Part shown: piece after piece, positions 11,475 through 23,639 of the stretch
Numbering within the stretch: position 1 is the first letter of the stretch
Layout of the letters: each line of letters begins with the position of its first letter
Assembly (NCBI GenBank): GCA_019279435.1
Contig: JAAALK010000288.1
Coordinates: 52,829,742 to 52,893,741, forward strand
DNA: 64,000 nucleotides
From: Zizania palustris
Taxonomy: Eukaryota > Streptophyta > Magnoliopsida > Poales > Poaceae
Direction: 5' to 3'
Translations under genes and position numbers: made by a program
The notes under the pieces: model-generated
The model's database searches: none
The model's input: the letters and a program-made list of their open reading frames with translations, nothing else
Told to the model about the DNA's origin: nothing

Positions 11475-13071
11475 TGAGAAACCATGTTGAAGTATATGGT
11501 TTTGATATCCAGATGTGATGAGTGATTGTCAACGGAAGTCAAAGGAAGGGAGAGATGAAGACCTGCCGAGTCTGAGGCGCATGTGACTCAGGTACACGGG
11601 CAGTGAGCGACGGCCGGGCAGAGGAGCCGCGGAGTCGGGCTGGCCCAATCCGGGTACATGGCTAGGAGCGGCAGATGATCCACCGGTCGGTTGATTGGGT
11701 TTGACTCAGGTAAACGGGCGACGAGCGATTGCCAGGCTGAGGAAGCCGCGGGGTTGGGTCGGCCCAATCCGGGTACCCGGTGCGAAGACGGTGGACGCTT
11801 TATCAGTTTCGGCGTAAAACTGACGATCTATGTTTAATTCGTTTTTAGGATATTAATATTTAGTTTTAAGTTTTAGAATATTTTTATTCGAGTCATTTAA
11901 TTTTTCTAAGAATATTTTAGTAATTTTTGGAATTTATTTTAGAGTCAGTTTATTTTACTCGAGAGTAAATTAGTCTTTTCATGTATTAGGATTTGCCTAT
12001 AAATAGGCCCCTATCCCCTTCGGGATAGTTGACTGTTTTTCTAATAGATCAATCTATAATCTACAGTACGCATTTTTCTATTGTATGTTGTTTTTGCCGC
12101 AACACACCCGTGTGGCGAGTTTCTCCGGCGCGCGGGAACCAAGGCAGCGGCTGGTGCTACATCTTTGTGTAGGACTCCCACGGCAGAGGCAAGGCGTAAC
12201 TTGATTTCATCCTCCTGCATGTTTTCCGAGGCAAGTACATGTTGTAGCTTTTGGTAGGAAATGACAACACGGGAGCCAAGGCTTTGCCTTGCATCGTGCG
12301 GTAGCAGGAGGCCTCACCTCCTCTTAGCTTTTTGCCTGTGGTTTCCAAGGCAGCCAAGAAATTTAGCATTGCATGTTATCTCTTGCTACGCACGCTACAA
12401 CTTTCGGGGAAAAATATATATATATCATGTTGCACATGTTTTCAGCACACAAAGAAGATTTGTTGTGGTGGCCGAGCAAATGGATGAAGGTTAGTGTTTA
12501 TCTCCTAAGTGTTAATTAGTTAGTTAATTTTATCTACTATTTTTTAGTAGATCAGTTTTAGAGATAATCATCTATAAATTAATTAGCTGAAAATCTGTTT
12601 AGAAATTTTGTGGGAAATATAATCTGCCTAAATATTTTAGTACTCGTATATTTGTATTTTAATATTCTTTAATCTGCTCGTATAAAAAGAAAAATTTATT
12701 ATTAGTCGCAGTAATATTTTTATTATAGATTTACTTGAGATATTTTAGGTTTATTTCTAAATTAATTTCTTGATACTGCATGTTTTATTTATTTGATTGC
12801 TATTTTATTTTTAGACTGAAATATAATATCTCGTGATTTATCAAGGTGTTTTTATCTACTGCAGTATTTTATTTAGTTTATCTTTAATACCATTTAACTT
12901 AAGATACCGGTCAATTTTTTAAGCTAGGCAACTTTAATTCCTGAAATTTGCTTTGCAAATATTTTTGTCTGGTTAAGTTTATTTGGGTGGTGGGATTAAA
13001 ATATAGTTTAGCAAGAAATTTTTAGGCGCCCATTCACCCCCCCCCCTCTGGTTGCTACTTTCGGTCCTACA
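11475..13071 (+). repeat. Element G 5' LTR
   Basis: 1597 bp with TG...CA ends, the same length as the 3' copy. About 14 differences occur in the first ~265 bp, fewer than between the LTRs of the surrounding element A, as nesting requires. A C-run (13038-13047) just before the end is shorter in the 3' copy. The LTR start region is related to that of F (shared GACTCAGGTAC and GGGCTGGCCCAATC words). Confidence 0.93.
11998..12005 (+). promoter_or_regulatory. TATA box in element G 5' LTR
   Basis: TATAAATA in GCCTATAAATAGGCCCC, conserved in the 3' LTR at about 17816-17823. It is the expected start of genomic transcription for the element. Confidence 0.6.
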
Positions 13072-13073
13072 AG

Positions 13074-13085
13074 TGGTATTAGAGC
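13074..13085 (+). other. Element G primer binding site
   Basis: TGGTATTAGAGC begins two bases after the LTR, one base different from the canonical initiator-Met site carried intact by F at 25590. Confidence 0.75.
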
Positions 13086-13138
13086 GAGGTTAGGTTTTTT
13101 CTAATATCTTAACCGATTCTAAAACCTAGGTAGTGACC

Positions 13139-15550
13139 ATGACGTCTTCTGGTAAAATCCCATCCCTAGAAGCTTTTGGCTACACTTATTGGAAGACTCG
13201 CATGCGAGCATACCTTATGAGCCAGAGCTCGGACATATGGGAGATTTGTGTTCATCCTAGTTTCACCATAACGACTATTGTTGCGGATACTGCTGCTGAT
13301 GTAATTACCCAGTATCAAAATAATAGTAAGGCGGTGAATATTTTATTTTCTGGTCTAGGTCCTAGTGAATTTGAGCGTGTTAGCCATCTCACCACTGCTC
13401 GTGAGATCTGGGCTACCCTCTAGGCACACCATGAGGGGACAGCTCAGGTCAAGGCCAGACTATATAAGACCTACTGGCGTGAGTATGAAAATTTCTCACA
13501 GAAGCCGGGTGAGACTGTTGAGGCTTTGTTTGGTCGTTTTCAATCGATCATTAACAAGCTTCGTGTTAACAAGGCCGAGGGTGATTAGCTGGTCTCGGAT
13601 CATGAACAGGCGCTTAAGGTACTCCATACCTTGGACCCTAAGATCTGGGAGATGAAGGTCTCTTCTATTGTTGAGAGCACATCTTATGATACCTTGACCG
13701 TCGCAGAGCTTTTTAGTAAGCTCAAGGCCTCAGAGGTTGATATTCAGTTGAGATCAAATCTCAGTAATTCTGGCTCAAAGACTCTGGCGCTTGCAACACC
13801 GTCGGCTGATCCTAATGCCATGAGTTGTACTGCTTTTTCCTTGATGTCTATCTCTGAGGAACAACTTGATACTCTAGGAGATGATGATTTGTGCATGTTT
13901 AACAACCGGGTGTGACGTGTCTATGATAAGAGAATGTTTAAGAGACACGGCACAAAATCCGGATGCTTTGAGTGTGGTGACCCAGGTCATTTCATCACCG
14001 ACTGCCCCAAGCAGAAGAATTACAAGAAGGGCACCGGCGGCAACTCCTACAACTCCGGCAAGTATGACAACTCCACAAAGGGCAAGCCCAAGACAAGATT
14101 TTTTCGAAAGGCTCTGAAGGATTACAGGCGTGAGAACAAGAAGCGAGACAAGACCTTCTTCGCCAAGATGGAGAAAAGATACTCCATGAGATCCTTGTCT
14201 TCCTCCTCGTCTTCAAGTTCAAGTGATGAAGAGGTCATGATCAGGAAAGGGAAGGACAGGGACAATCCGACGGGCCTCTGTTTCATGACCTTCGGGAACA
14301 AGCCTAAGAGTCGCTCACGTCACAGCCGAATACCCCACAAGAGCTTCTGCTCAATGTCTCTTGGGGAGAGGAAAGAGAAGGACTCCTCCGACGACTCCGA
14401 CGACGACGACGATGAGAAGGCATCTTCCTATGAACAAGAAGTTGTTAATTTACTAGAACAGAACAGTCAGGAGTTGAAGTATAGGGAGAAACTTCTTAGA
14501 GGGGCTAAGAAGAGGATAGATGAGCTTGAGAGTGAGCTAGCCACGGCGAATGACAAGATTGAGAGTTTGTCTTCTTCCCTTCGCTTGGGTGATAGTGGTG
14601 AGCGCCCTAACTGTGAGGTGCTGTTGTGTGACCTGACGACTCTCAAGTCCAGGTACACAGAGAGAGTAGATGAGAGAGACACATTGGCCACTGAGCTTGA
14701 GAGTGCTCAGCAAGAGCTGAAAGATGCTCATGCCACTGTCGTCGCACCTTCTGTAGACTACCCATCTCATTTAGCTAGTATAGCTGAGCTGAGAGCCAAG
14801 AGTGATAAGCAGTTGAGCATGTTAGCTGGAGTGACAGCTGAGTTGGAGCAGACTAAGCTAGAGCTTGAGACCTTGTCAGTTCCATCCACTGTTTGTGAGA
14901 ACTGCTTGTCCATTAGAATGGAGTTGATCAAGCTAAAAGCTGAGAAGTCTGTCGAAGTTAATAAAGAGTGTGAGATCTGCTTGTCTCAGGTGGAAGTGTG
15001 TCTCAGGTGGAAGTGTTAGCTTCTTTGAGAGAGGAGCTAGCTGATGTTCAGAACGAGAACTTTTACCTCCGTTCAATCCTGAGTTGGATCAGTGCTAAAG
15101 AGCCACAACTCGGCATGATGATCCAGCAGTTCAAGAGATAGGATTGGTTTGGGGTAGGTTACACCTATACCAAGGCTGACTTTGAGAGCGCCATTAGCCG
15201 TGCAGTGCAGTGGAGTAAGATGACTCCGAATAGAGATATCCCAAGACTCACTCCACTGAGTCCTTTAAGGATAGTCAGCCCAAGGATGGAGTGATTCAAG
15301 AACAACCTAAAGCTCCACCTAAGAAGCAGATCTGGATCCCAAAGCCTAAAACTCTCCACACTTCTCTTGATTCCTTACCTGGACCTTCTCACACCAAAGA
15401 AGCTTCACCCAACACCACCAAGCATAAGAACCCTAAGCCACAACAACATCGCAAGAATCCTACCTATCACTGTGTGTTTTGTCAGAGAGACGAGCATCTT
15501 GAGGAGTTTTGCTTCAGGAGGAAGCGGGTTGAGCGAGCAAAGAGAGCTTG
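13139..15550 (+). pseudogene. Element G gag (degenerate)
   Basis: The ATG at 13139 opens a frame reading SLEAFGYTYWKTRMRAYL, the start of the plant copia gag (UBN2-like) domain. A stop at 13421 replaces a Lys codon present in F, and frames shift before 13631. From 13934 a 361-residue stretch holds the zinc knuckle CFECGDPGHFITDC, a Ser/Asp-rich region and a coiled coil rich in Leu and Glu. It shifts again near 15019 and 15240. A second knuckle-like CVFCQRDEHLEEFC is near 15475. Gag packages RNA. The breaks make this copy inactive as protein. Confidence 0.85.
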
Positions 15551-17292
15551 AGGTGGGCAGGAGCAGTTCTACCAGCAGGGTGGTAGAAAGAGAGTTCCTC
15601 GACATAGAGAGAGGTTAGAGGCCAGGCCACATCGTGTAGGTGGTGGTAGAGGAGACGGTTTTTATGATCGTGCTCCGGAGGGTGGTTTTCGTTCCGGCAG
15701 AATTCCAGATCGTTATGTATACGGTTTTGGATCTCGCGACTGTGATTTTAGGCAGAACAGAGGATCGCGCTTTGATCCGCGCTTCAGTCCAAACTCATAT
15801 GATTCCTTTTGCTTTCCTACATACGCGCAGATGGCTCGACATTGGTTCAACACTTTTACTAAATCTGGCATTGGACCATTTGGTCTCACTCATGATTATT
15901 GATCGTGTTTTGGGAGCTGTGTATCTTTTTTGGATATTTTGAGTCAGCTTTTCATTGGTATCAGTTTTTCCTTCTTCTGTATTTTTATTGAGTCTTTTTG
16001 TGTGTGCGTTCATATCATGCATAATCATCAATCACATTTTGAGCTTGCTTCTGTTATATGATTAATCTGCTTTACTTTCTCTAGCTAATATATGTTTTTG
16101 ATTACCTGTCGATGATCATGTTCTGGTTCAGTTCACATGATATATCTGATATTTGTCATATGCATGGCTTTAATGCTTTAAAATTGAAAAATGATCACCA
16201 TTGCTTCTGGTAACTAGCATGTGTAGGCTGAATGCTTTCGCTATCTTTTACATGCCTTGTAGCTAGATCCTCACTTAGATGCAGATATGCAACTTGGACA
16301 TCTATATGCTTTAAATATGAAAAATGTGTTATAAAAATGATAAAAATCCAGAAAATGAATATTTATGCATTTTTATGATTATTAGAAAAGATCCAGGTGG
16401 GTTTACTTTGTCGCATTGCATTGTTCTGGATTGCTTACCATAGCACTTTGGTATGAACTAGGACGGTGTAATGTATGCCAAGACCAATGTCTTAAGGTTC
16501 TGATGGTCCAGTTCTGGCCTAGGCTTGACTTGGTCGGTTAGCATAAGGTTTGACATGCAAATAACCCCTGGCAAAAAAAAGGGAAAAAGAATCAGTCTAA
16601 AAAATTTAAAAAGATGACAAGTTTGCTGAAGCACTTTGATTTGGACAATGCCTATCTTGGTAGATATCAGTTAGCTTTTGCATCTCATGCTTTACTTTGC
16701 TTGTTAACTAGAAAATGTGGTGATGCTTTTGTTTTGCAAAAATCGAAAAATGTGTGCTAATGACTTTCTTAAGATATCATTTATTGCACTGATCATGTCA
16801 TGTATCTTAGACAGTATATCTTTTGTTATACCTGTTAGACATTGTAATAGCAGTCAATCATATCTAAGAAGCCTACTTTTCACACTCCACCTGCACTCCA
16901 TCTGCATTCATGGCATATTTTGAGGGGGAGCTGCATTTCAGGGGGAGTTTGTGTTTATGTCTCTTTAAAGTGCATTTAGTCTCACTTGATGAGTCCAATT
17001 GTCAACAAGGGGGAGAAATTTTGGATATATTTTTGGCTTTCTCTGGGATTTATTTCAGGGGGAGTTTATTCTTGTTGGTAATTTTGAGATTTGCACTTGT
17101 TTTTGAGGCTTTATTTTTGGTTAACCATAATGACCATTTTCGTGCTTTTATTTGGCTTTTGGTCATTAGGGTTAAACTTTTATTTTCCTTCTTCTATTCT
17201 CTTTTGTTTTTGTTTTCTTGTTTCCACTTGTTTTGCATGTTCTGGAGATGAGCTGAAAAGGGTGTTGACAATGCACTCATCAAGGGGGAGAT
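15551..17292 (+). other. Element G deleted-pol junction and long 3' noncoding region
   Basis: 15551-15906 is the Arg/Gly-rich gag tail, broken. At about 15907 the sequence jumps to the equivalent of the last few codons of pol in F (near 31575). About 16000-16900 is noncoding and collinear with F 31650-32540. From 16918 come repeated GGGGGAG motifs (16922, 16940, 17009, 17058, 17283), the last adjoining the 3' LTR as the polypurine tract. Confidence 0.85.
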
Positions 17293-18889
17293 TGAGAAAC
17301 CATGTTGAAGTATATGGTTTTGATATCCAGATGTGATGAGTGATTGTCAATGGAAGTCAAAGGAAGAGAGAGATGAAGACCTGCTGAGTCTGAGGCGCAT
17401 GAGACTCAGGTACATGGGCAGTGAGCGACGACCGGGTAGAGGAGCCACGGAGTCGGGCTGGCCCAATCCGGGTACATGGCTAGGAGCGGCAGATGATCCA
17501 CCGGTCGGTTGACTGGGTTTGACTCAGGTACACGGGCGGCGAGCGATTGTCGGGCTAAGGAAGCCGCGGGGTCGGGTCGGCCCAATCCGGGTACCCGGTG
17601 CGAAGACAGTGAACGCTTTGTCAGTTTCGGCGTAAAACTGACAATCTATGTTTAATTCGTTTTTAGGATATTAATATTTAGTTTTAAGTTTTAGAATATT
17701 TTTATTCGAGTCAGTTAATTTTTCTAAGAATATTTTAGTAATTTTCGGAATTTATTTTAGAGTTAGTTTATTTTACCCGAGGGTAAATTAGTCTTTTCAT
17801 GTATTAGGATTTGCCTATAAATAGGCCCCTATCCCCTTCGGGATAGTTGACTGTTTTTCTAATAGATAAATCTATAATCTACAGTCCGCATTTTTCTATC
17901 GTCTGTTGTTTTTGCCGCAACACACCCGTGCGGTGAGTTTCTCCGGCGCGCGTGAACCATGGCGGCGGCTCGTGTTGCATCTTTGAGCAGGACTCCCACG
18001 ACAGAGGCAAGGCGTAACTTGATTTCATCCTCCTGCACGTTTTCTGAGGCAAGTACATGCTGTAGCTTTTGGTAGGAAAAGACAACACGGGAGCCAAGGC
18101 TTTGCCTTGCATCGTGCGGTAGCAGGAGGCCTCACCTCCTCTCAGCTTTTTGCGTGTGGTTTCCAAGGCAGCCAAGAAATTTAGCATTGCATGTTATCTC
18201 CTGGTACGCGCGCTACAGCTTTCGGGGAAAATATATATATATCACGTTGCACATGTTTTCAGCACACAGAGAAGATTTGTTGTGGCGGCCGAGCAAATGG
18301 ATGAAGGTTATTGTTTATCTCCTAAGTGTTAATTAGTTAGTTAATTTTATCTCCTATTTTTTAGTAGATCAGTTTTAGAGATAATCATCTATAAATTAAT
18401 TAGCTGAAAATTTGTTTAGAAATTTTGTGGGAAATTTAATCTGCCTAAATATTTTTAGTACTCATATATTTGTATTTTAATATTCTTTAATCTGCTCATA
18501 TAAAAAGAAAAATTTATTATTAGTCGCAGTAATATTTTTATTATAGATTTAATTGAGATATTTTAGGTTTATTTCTAAATTAATTTCTGGATATTGCATG
18601 TTTTATTTATTTGATTGCTATTTTATTTTTAGACTGAAATATAAATATCTCGTGATTTATCTAGGTGTTTTTATCTACTGCAGTATTTTTATTTAGTTTA
18701 TCTTTAATACCATTTAACTTAAGATACCGGTCAATTTTTTAAGCTAGACAACTTTAATTCCTGAAATTTTCTTTGCAAATATTATTTGTCTGGTTAAGTT
18801 TATTTGGGTGGTGGGATTAAAATATAGTTTTGCAAGAAATTTTTAGGCGCGCATTCACCCCCCCTCTGGTCGCTACTTTCGGTCCTACA
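17293..18889 (+). repeat. Element G 3' LTR
   Basis: 1597 bp, TGAGAAACC to GGTCCTACA, preceded by the polypurine tract AAGGGGGAGAT. The GGTGA target copy follows at 18890-18894. Confidence 0.93.
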
Positions 18890-18894
18890 GGTGA

Positions 18895-19823
18895 GAGCAC
18901 CTAAAGCCGGGATTCCATTTCGGTTATACATCGCCGCTGAAGATAGCGTGATTGGAGCCGTGCTAACCTAGGAGGTAGAGGGGAAGGAGTACATCATCAC
19001 ATTCTTGAGCAGCCGCCTGCTGGACGCCGAAACTAGGTACGCGTTTGTGGAATGATTGTGTTTATCACTTTATTATGCATGCACTAAGTTACGCCACTAT
19101 CTTCTCCCCACTACATGTGTTGTCGTTTGCCAAACCGATGTTATAAAGCACATGTGACAGAAGTCGATTCTAAGTGGAAGAATCAGAAAATGGGCATACG
19201 CGTTGATTAAGTACGATTTGGCCTATGAACCCCTGAGAGCGATGAAAGGCCAAGTCGTAGCCAACTTTATAGTTGATCATCACATAAATGTTAGCTGGAG
19301 TGATACTATTGCTTTAGTTGAGGTAGTACCATGGAAACTTTATTTTGATGGTTCAGCTTGCAAGAGTGGCCAAGGCATTGGAGTGGTTCTCATATCACCT
19401 AATGGGATGCACTTTGAAACTTCGGCCCGACTAGAATATTCTTCCACTAACAACCAAGCCGAATACGAGGCTTTATTGATAGGTCTTGAATTACTAGAAT
19501 CTGTAGGTGCTAGACATGTTCACGCATACGGTGATTCTTTGTTAGTAGTGCAACAAGTAGCTAAGAGTGCTCAATGTTTTAATGGTTTGCTGAATAGTTA
19601 CTTGGATAAATGTCTAGACATAGTTGCCACTTTCGATGACTTCAAAATCTCTCACGTGTCAAGAGAAGCCAATTCAGTCGCAAAGTATTTGGCTCAGCAA
19701 GCATCTGTTTACCAAGTCAGGAGAGGAAAATTTTCTATACTGGAGGAGTCGGTGCTTGGTCTCACTGCCGAAGCTAGTAACGGTGGGCTGGCGCCGAAGG
19801 CCACCGCACGCCGAAGCCCCTAG
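18895..19823 (+). pseudogene. Element A RNase H region
   Basis: This resumes the frame cut at 11474. 18895-19202 has the RT-linked RNase H segment with several stops (for example near 18970 and 19053). From 19203 a 206-residue open stretch reads KLYFDGSACKSGQGIGVVLIS, STNNQAEYEALLIGLELL and YGDSLLVVQQV. These are the three acidic positions (Asp, Glu, Asp) of an archaeal/plant-type RNase H, the second RNase H typical of Tat-related elements. It degrades the RNA strand during reverse transcription. The stops upstream make it non-functional. Confidence 0.8.
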
Positions 19824-21145
19824 ATCGAAGTGCTCTACCAACAAAGGGATCTAGCAGGTCGGAGCCCATAGTCCAGAGCCTCCCGAACGGAGAAGGCTCC
19901 TCGGAGTCCAAAACCTCCGGAGGGCTTCTGCCCAGCACACTCCGAACGGCCACCCCGACCAGGCTTCGGCAGGAGCTGGAATGGCTCGGGGGGCACCCTG
20001 AAGTCAGTAATTTAGAAGTTTCTTCAGAAGATGGACCAGTGAGACCCTTTGAAACCTGTAAGGGCGATTGGAGAGTCCCAATTGTCCAGTATTTGGGAGA
20101 CCCTAGCCAAAGGGTTGATCGGATGGTTCTGCGGAAAGCATTCAAATTCGTGTTGATAGACGGCACATTGTATCGCCGTACCATCGACGGAGTACTGTTG
20201 AAGTGTTTAGACCATGATCAATCCCAAGTGGCTATAGGAGAAGTACTACAGAGGGTGTGAAGCATGCCAGAAGTTTGGTAATATTCAGTTGGCTCCTGCC
20301 TCATTACTCAATCCTATTGTCAAGCCATGGCCATTTTGAGGTTGGGGTTTAGACTTCATTGGCCAGATCTACCCTCATTCTCAAAAGGGCATCAGTTCAT
20401 ATTGATGGCAATGGATTACTTCACTAAGTGGACCGAGGCCATACCTCTCAAGAACATGACTCACAATGAGGTACGTGATTTTATTTTGAAGCATATCATA
20501 CATAGATTCGGCATTCCCCAAACTCTTACTACGGATCAAGGTAGTTCATTTGTTTCTGAAGAAGTAAGGGACTTCACCGAATATTATGGTATTAAGTTGA
20601 TAAACTCTTCACCCTACTATGCTCAGGCCAATGGTTAGGCCGAGTATAGTAATAAAACTATGATTAAGCTCATTAAGAAGAAAATTGAAGAGTTTCCTAA
20701 AAGGTGGCATGAGGTGCTTTCCGAGGCGCTATGGGCCTGTAGGATTGCAAAGCACGGTGCTACCAGGGTCAGTCCATATGAGTTGGTATATGGACAAGAG
20801 GTCGTTCTGCCTGTAGAGGTAGATCTTGGCTCTTTAAGAGTGTTAAAACAAGATGGCTTATCGGTTGACGAGTATAAAACCCTTCTAAAGGATAATCTAG
20901 AGGAAGTGGCCGATAAGAGACTAAGGGCTTTAGAAGCCATAGAAGTAGACAAGAAGAGAGTAGCTAAAGCCTACAATAAAAATGTTAAACCAAAATCGTT
21001 TCAAATAGGAGACTTGGTGTGGAAAACGATTTTACCCTTAGGCACGAAAAGTCCCCACTTTGGTAAATGGTCGCCTAGTTGGGAAGGTCCTTTTAAGATA
21101 GCCGAAATCGCTCCCGGCAACGCATACGTGTTGGAATCCCTGTAG
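19824..21145 (+). pseudogene. Element A integrase
   Basis: 19824-20040 is decayed linker. 20041-20260 is the region before the zinc-binding domain. The core follows: ILMAMDYFTKWTEAIPL (first Asp), LTTDQGSSFVSEEV (second Asp) and YYAQANG, a stop at 20638 in place of Gln, then AE (catalytic Glu) at the start of the next stretch. The C-terminal part (20660-21145) reads YELVYGQEVVLPVEVDLGSL and GDLVWKTILPLG, the usual chromatin/DNA-binding tail. It joins element DNA to the genome. A stop, and a frame change near 20260, disable it. Confidence 0.85.
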
Positions 21146-21308
21146 GGAGAGCAGTTTCGAAGAGCTTGGAATGGTAGGTACTTGAAAAGGTATTTCCCAA
21201 GTGTGTGGCAAACATCATGAAAAGTGTCGAAAAGCCGATATGGATGGTATCATCTTCAGCTCGTTGTGCTTTTAGTTCACTCAGTTTACTAAAAGGCAGG
21301 GGGGCATG
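21146..21308 (+). other. Element A 3' untranslated region and polypurine tract
   Basis: Short noncoding stretch after the integrase stop. It ends with AAAAGGCAGGGGGGCATG at about 21291-21308, the polypurine tract abutting the 3' LTR. Confidence 0.7.
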
Positions 21309-22591
21309 TGTTGATAGCAAAAAATTGCATTAATGGCTAGATTGTCAAAATATCAGTTTTGGTGATTTGGCCCGAAAATACACATGTCCAGGGGTTGTCC
21401 AAAGCCCTACAGGGCCGAAGTCCATTTGAGCTATGGGCTTCGAAAGCCTCTAGCCAGCCCATGGGCTTCTGTCGGGAAGCCTTCGGAGGCCCATGTCGTC
21501 GAAGCTTCGGCCCGAGGAGCAGGCCTCGATGGGCCTGGCTGAAGCCCACTTCGGTAGAGGTAGAGTTGTATGTGTTTCCAGCTCAATTTTTATCTCTATC
21601 TGGCCAGATTAAAAGTAGATTAGATTAGGGGTTAAGCCCCTATAAATAGAGAGGCAAGGCCAGTGTAGAGGCCCCCCAACTCAAACCAAACCAAAGACCT
21701 ATGCTTTGATCGTATTTACTTTACCTTTATTTTCCTTTACCTCTTCGTGGGTTTGCCTGGAAGCCCTCCGCCGGCCACTACGGAACAGTGGTAACCCTTT
21801 TTACTTCGCCTGTGAAGTATCCGTTAATCTACGTAATAGATTGATATCACCTTGTTACTTTGCCTGTGAAGTATCCGCTAATCTGCGTAACAGATTGCTA
21901 CCTTCGCTACTAGTGCAACACTTAGCAAAATTCGGTCCTCAGGCCGGATTGGTACTTCGAATTCTCTCTGTAGCAGGTTCGCACGTTCAAAGCTACTTTG
22001 TCGGAGGTGTATAGAGCTGAGAGATCGGTTTCGGAGGTGTATAGAGCTACTTCGGCGAGATTGCAGGCTCCTGCGATAGGCTTCACCAACACACTTTGTC
22101 GCAACAGGCTTCGCCGCAACCGCACTCCAGGCTGGACGAAGTTGCGCCCACGCGTGGCCCTCGGGTCATTATTCCGTAGCTTGCTGTATCGGAGATCTCA
22201 CGTCGAACCCCGTCGTTTGGAGGTGATCACCGCGTCCAAATCTGTTCGGACTCCATCTTCGGCCGGATTAGTCCGAACGCCGGAGCACCCTATGACGGAG
22301 TACTTCGCACCAAACGCCGAAGGTATACTTCGGTGCCCCCTTCGCACCAGACCTCGAACCAGACGGGCTCTGACTGGTTTGTTGATTTTATTCTATTTAA
22401 TCTATCTCTTTTGGCTAATTGGATTATTTTGTGTAATCTGGTTTCCTAGTGACTCCACCCCCCTTATCATGACTAAGGGTAGTCGGAACGCGATGTCGAT
22501 GCTACGTCATGCTTAGGCTTGTCCCTAAGTATCCATGCACTTTTGGATCATCGAACTGACCCAAGTACGGGGGAACGTTTCCGTGTCAACA
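21309..22591 (+). repeat. Element A 3' LTR
   Basis: 1283 bp, TGTTGATAGC to CCGTGTCAACA, followed by the GTGCC target copy at 22592-22596. After that, element B sequence resumes. Confidence 0.93.
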
Positions 22592-22596
22592 GTGCC

Positions 22597-23639
22597 CTGA
22601 ACACACATTTCTCGGGGTTCAAGCGGATTCCGCACTCTCGGATGCTCTTGAAGGTCTTCGCTAGATCAAAAGTATGCTGGCCTTTTTTGAATTTTTATTA
22701 TAATGTCATCCATATAGGCCTTGACATTTCGGCCTATTTGGTGACCTAAAGCCATAACAATTAATCTAGAGAATGTTTCTCCAGCATTTCTCATGCCGAA
22801 GGGCATTCTTACATAACAAAAGACCCTAGAGGGTGTAAAGAATCGAGGAAACTCAAAAGTTCAGAGCGAGCCGTAGAATCCACAAGTTGATCTATCCGAG
22901 GCATTGGATAGGGGTCACGAGGGCATGTTTTATGTAAAGAAGTAAATTCGATACACATGCACCACTTTCCGGAGTTCTTTTTAACGAAGACATGGTTAGA
23001 CAACCACTCCATATGGCCTACCTCTCTAATGACTCTGACCCAATGTAGCTTCTCCACCTCCGCCTTAGCGAGGTCTTCCCTTTCGGTAGATAGCTTATGA
23101 ATCCCTTGACGAATGGCTCTGGCCTTTGGGTTGACGAGTAGGGAGTGCTCAATTATGCCTCGGTCGACTCCGGAGATATCTTCGTCTAACCAGGCGAATA
23201 CATCTAAATTCTCCTTGATCACATCTTCCAGTGATGCCATGACCTCGGGAGACAGCCCCTTGCCAAATTGGATGGGGTACTCTTTTCCTTCCCTACTGAT
23301 GACCTTCGTGATGACTTCTCCTTCAGGGTTTGGCTTGAGAGCTAGTCCTTTCTCCAGGGCCTAGGCCACTTGCACACCCTCCGGGTGTTCTTGTACACTA
23401 TTGACATGTCAGGCTTCTAGAGGGGCGACATGAACATAGTACACCCTTTGCGTCGTAGCTTGATTTCCAAAGGTGGTAAGTACGCCTTCTTGAGTGGGCA
23501 TTTTCAAGCATAGATAATTATGGTGGGCTATGGCCCCTAATTGATTGAGCATACCACTCCCATAGATGGCATTATATGCATACGGAGCATCGATAACATC
23601 GAAGATGACCTCCTCGAACCTCACCAGGTCCCCTACCCC
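22597..23639 (-). pseudogene. Element B: protease end and RT
   Basis: The minus-strand frames read, right to left, DVIDAPYAYNAIYGSGMLNQLGA (protease C-terminal part, 23409-23640), a linker, then LDVFAWLDEDISGVDRGIIEHSL, RAIRQGIHKLS and CIEFTSLHKTCPRDPYPMP (RT N-terminal half, 23240-22870). All match the polyprotein of H at 43800-44860. A deletion or frame change after LLSFLDS (near 22850) removes the segment up to about 22830. The right edge ends in ACCCC, the target copied by element F. Confidence 0.87.

Larger units (their letters stand above)
11475..18889 (+). mobile_element. Element G: gag-only (non-autonomous) Sirevirus-type copia element
   Basis: LTRs of 1597 bp (11475-13071 and 17293-18889) start TGAGAAACC and end GGTCCTACA. 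The target duplication is GGTGA at 11470-11474 and 18890-18894. The internal region is only 4221 bp. It has primer site, gag with zinc knuckle and coiled coil, then a junction near 15907 that leaps straight to the last codons of pol as known from element F, then the long 3' noncoding region and polypurine tracts. Protease, integrase, RT and RNase H are all absent. It would have depended on an autonomous relative for transposition. Confidence 0.92.
5142..22591 (+). mobile_element. Element A: Ty3/gypsy retrotransposon, plus strand, interrupted by element G
   Basis: Two 1283-bp LTRs (5142-6424 and 21309-22591) bound the element. Both start TGTTGATAGC and end GTGTCARCA. The flanks carry a perfect 5-bp duplication, GTGCC, at 5137-5141 and 22592-22596. 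Without G and its extra target copy the element is about 10.0 kb. The order gag, protease, RT, RNase H, integrase identifies a gypsy element, and the gag and protease style suggest the Tat/Athila branch. In-frame stops and frameshifts in gag, RT, RNase H and integrase make it non-functional. Confidence 0.93.
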
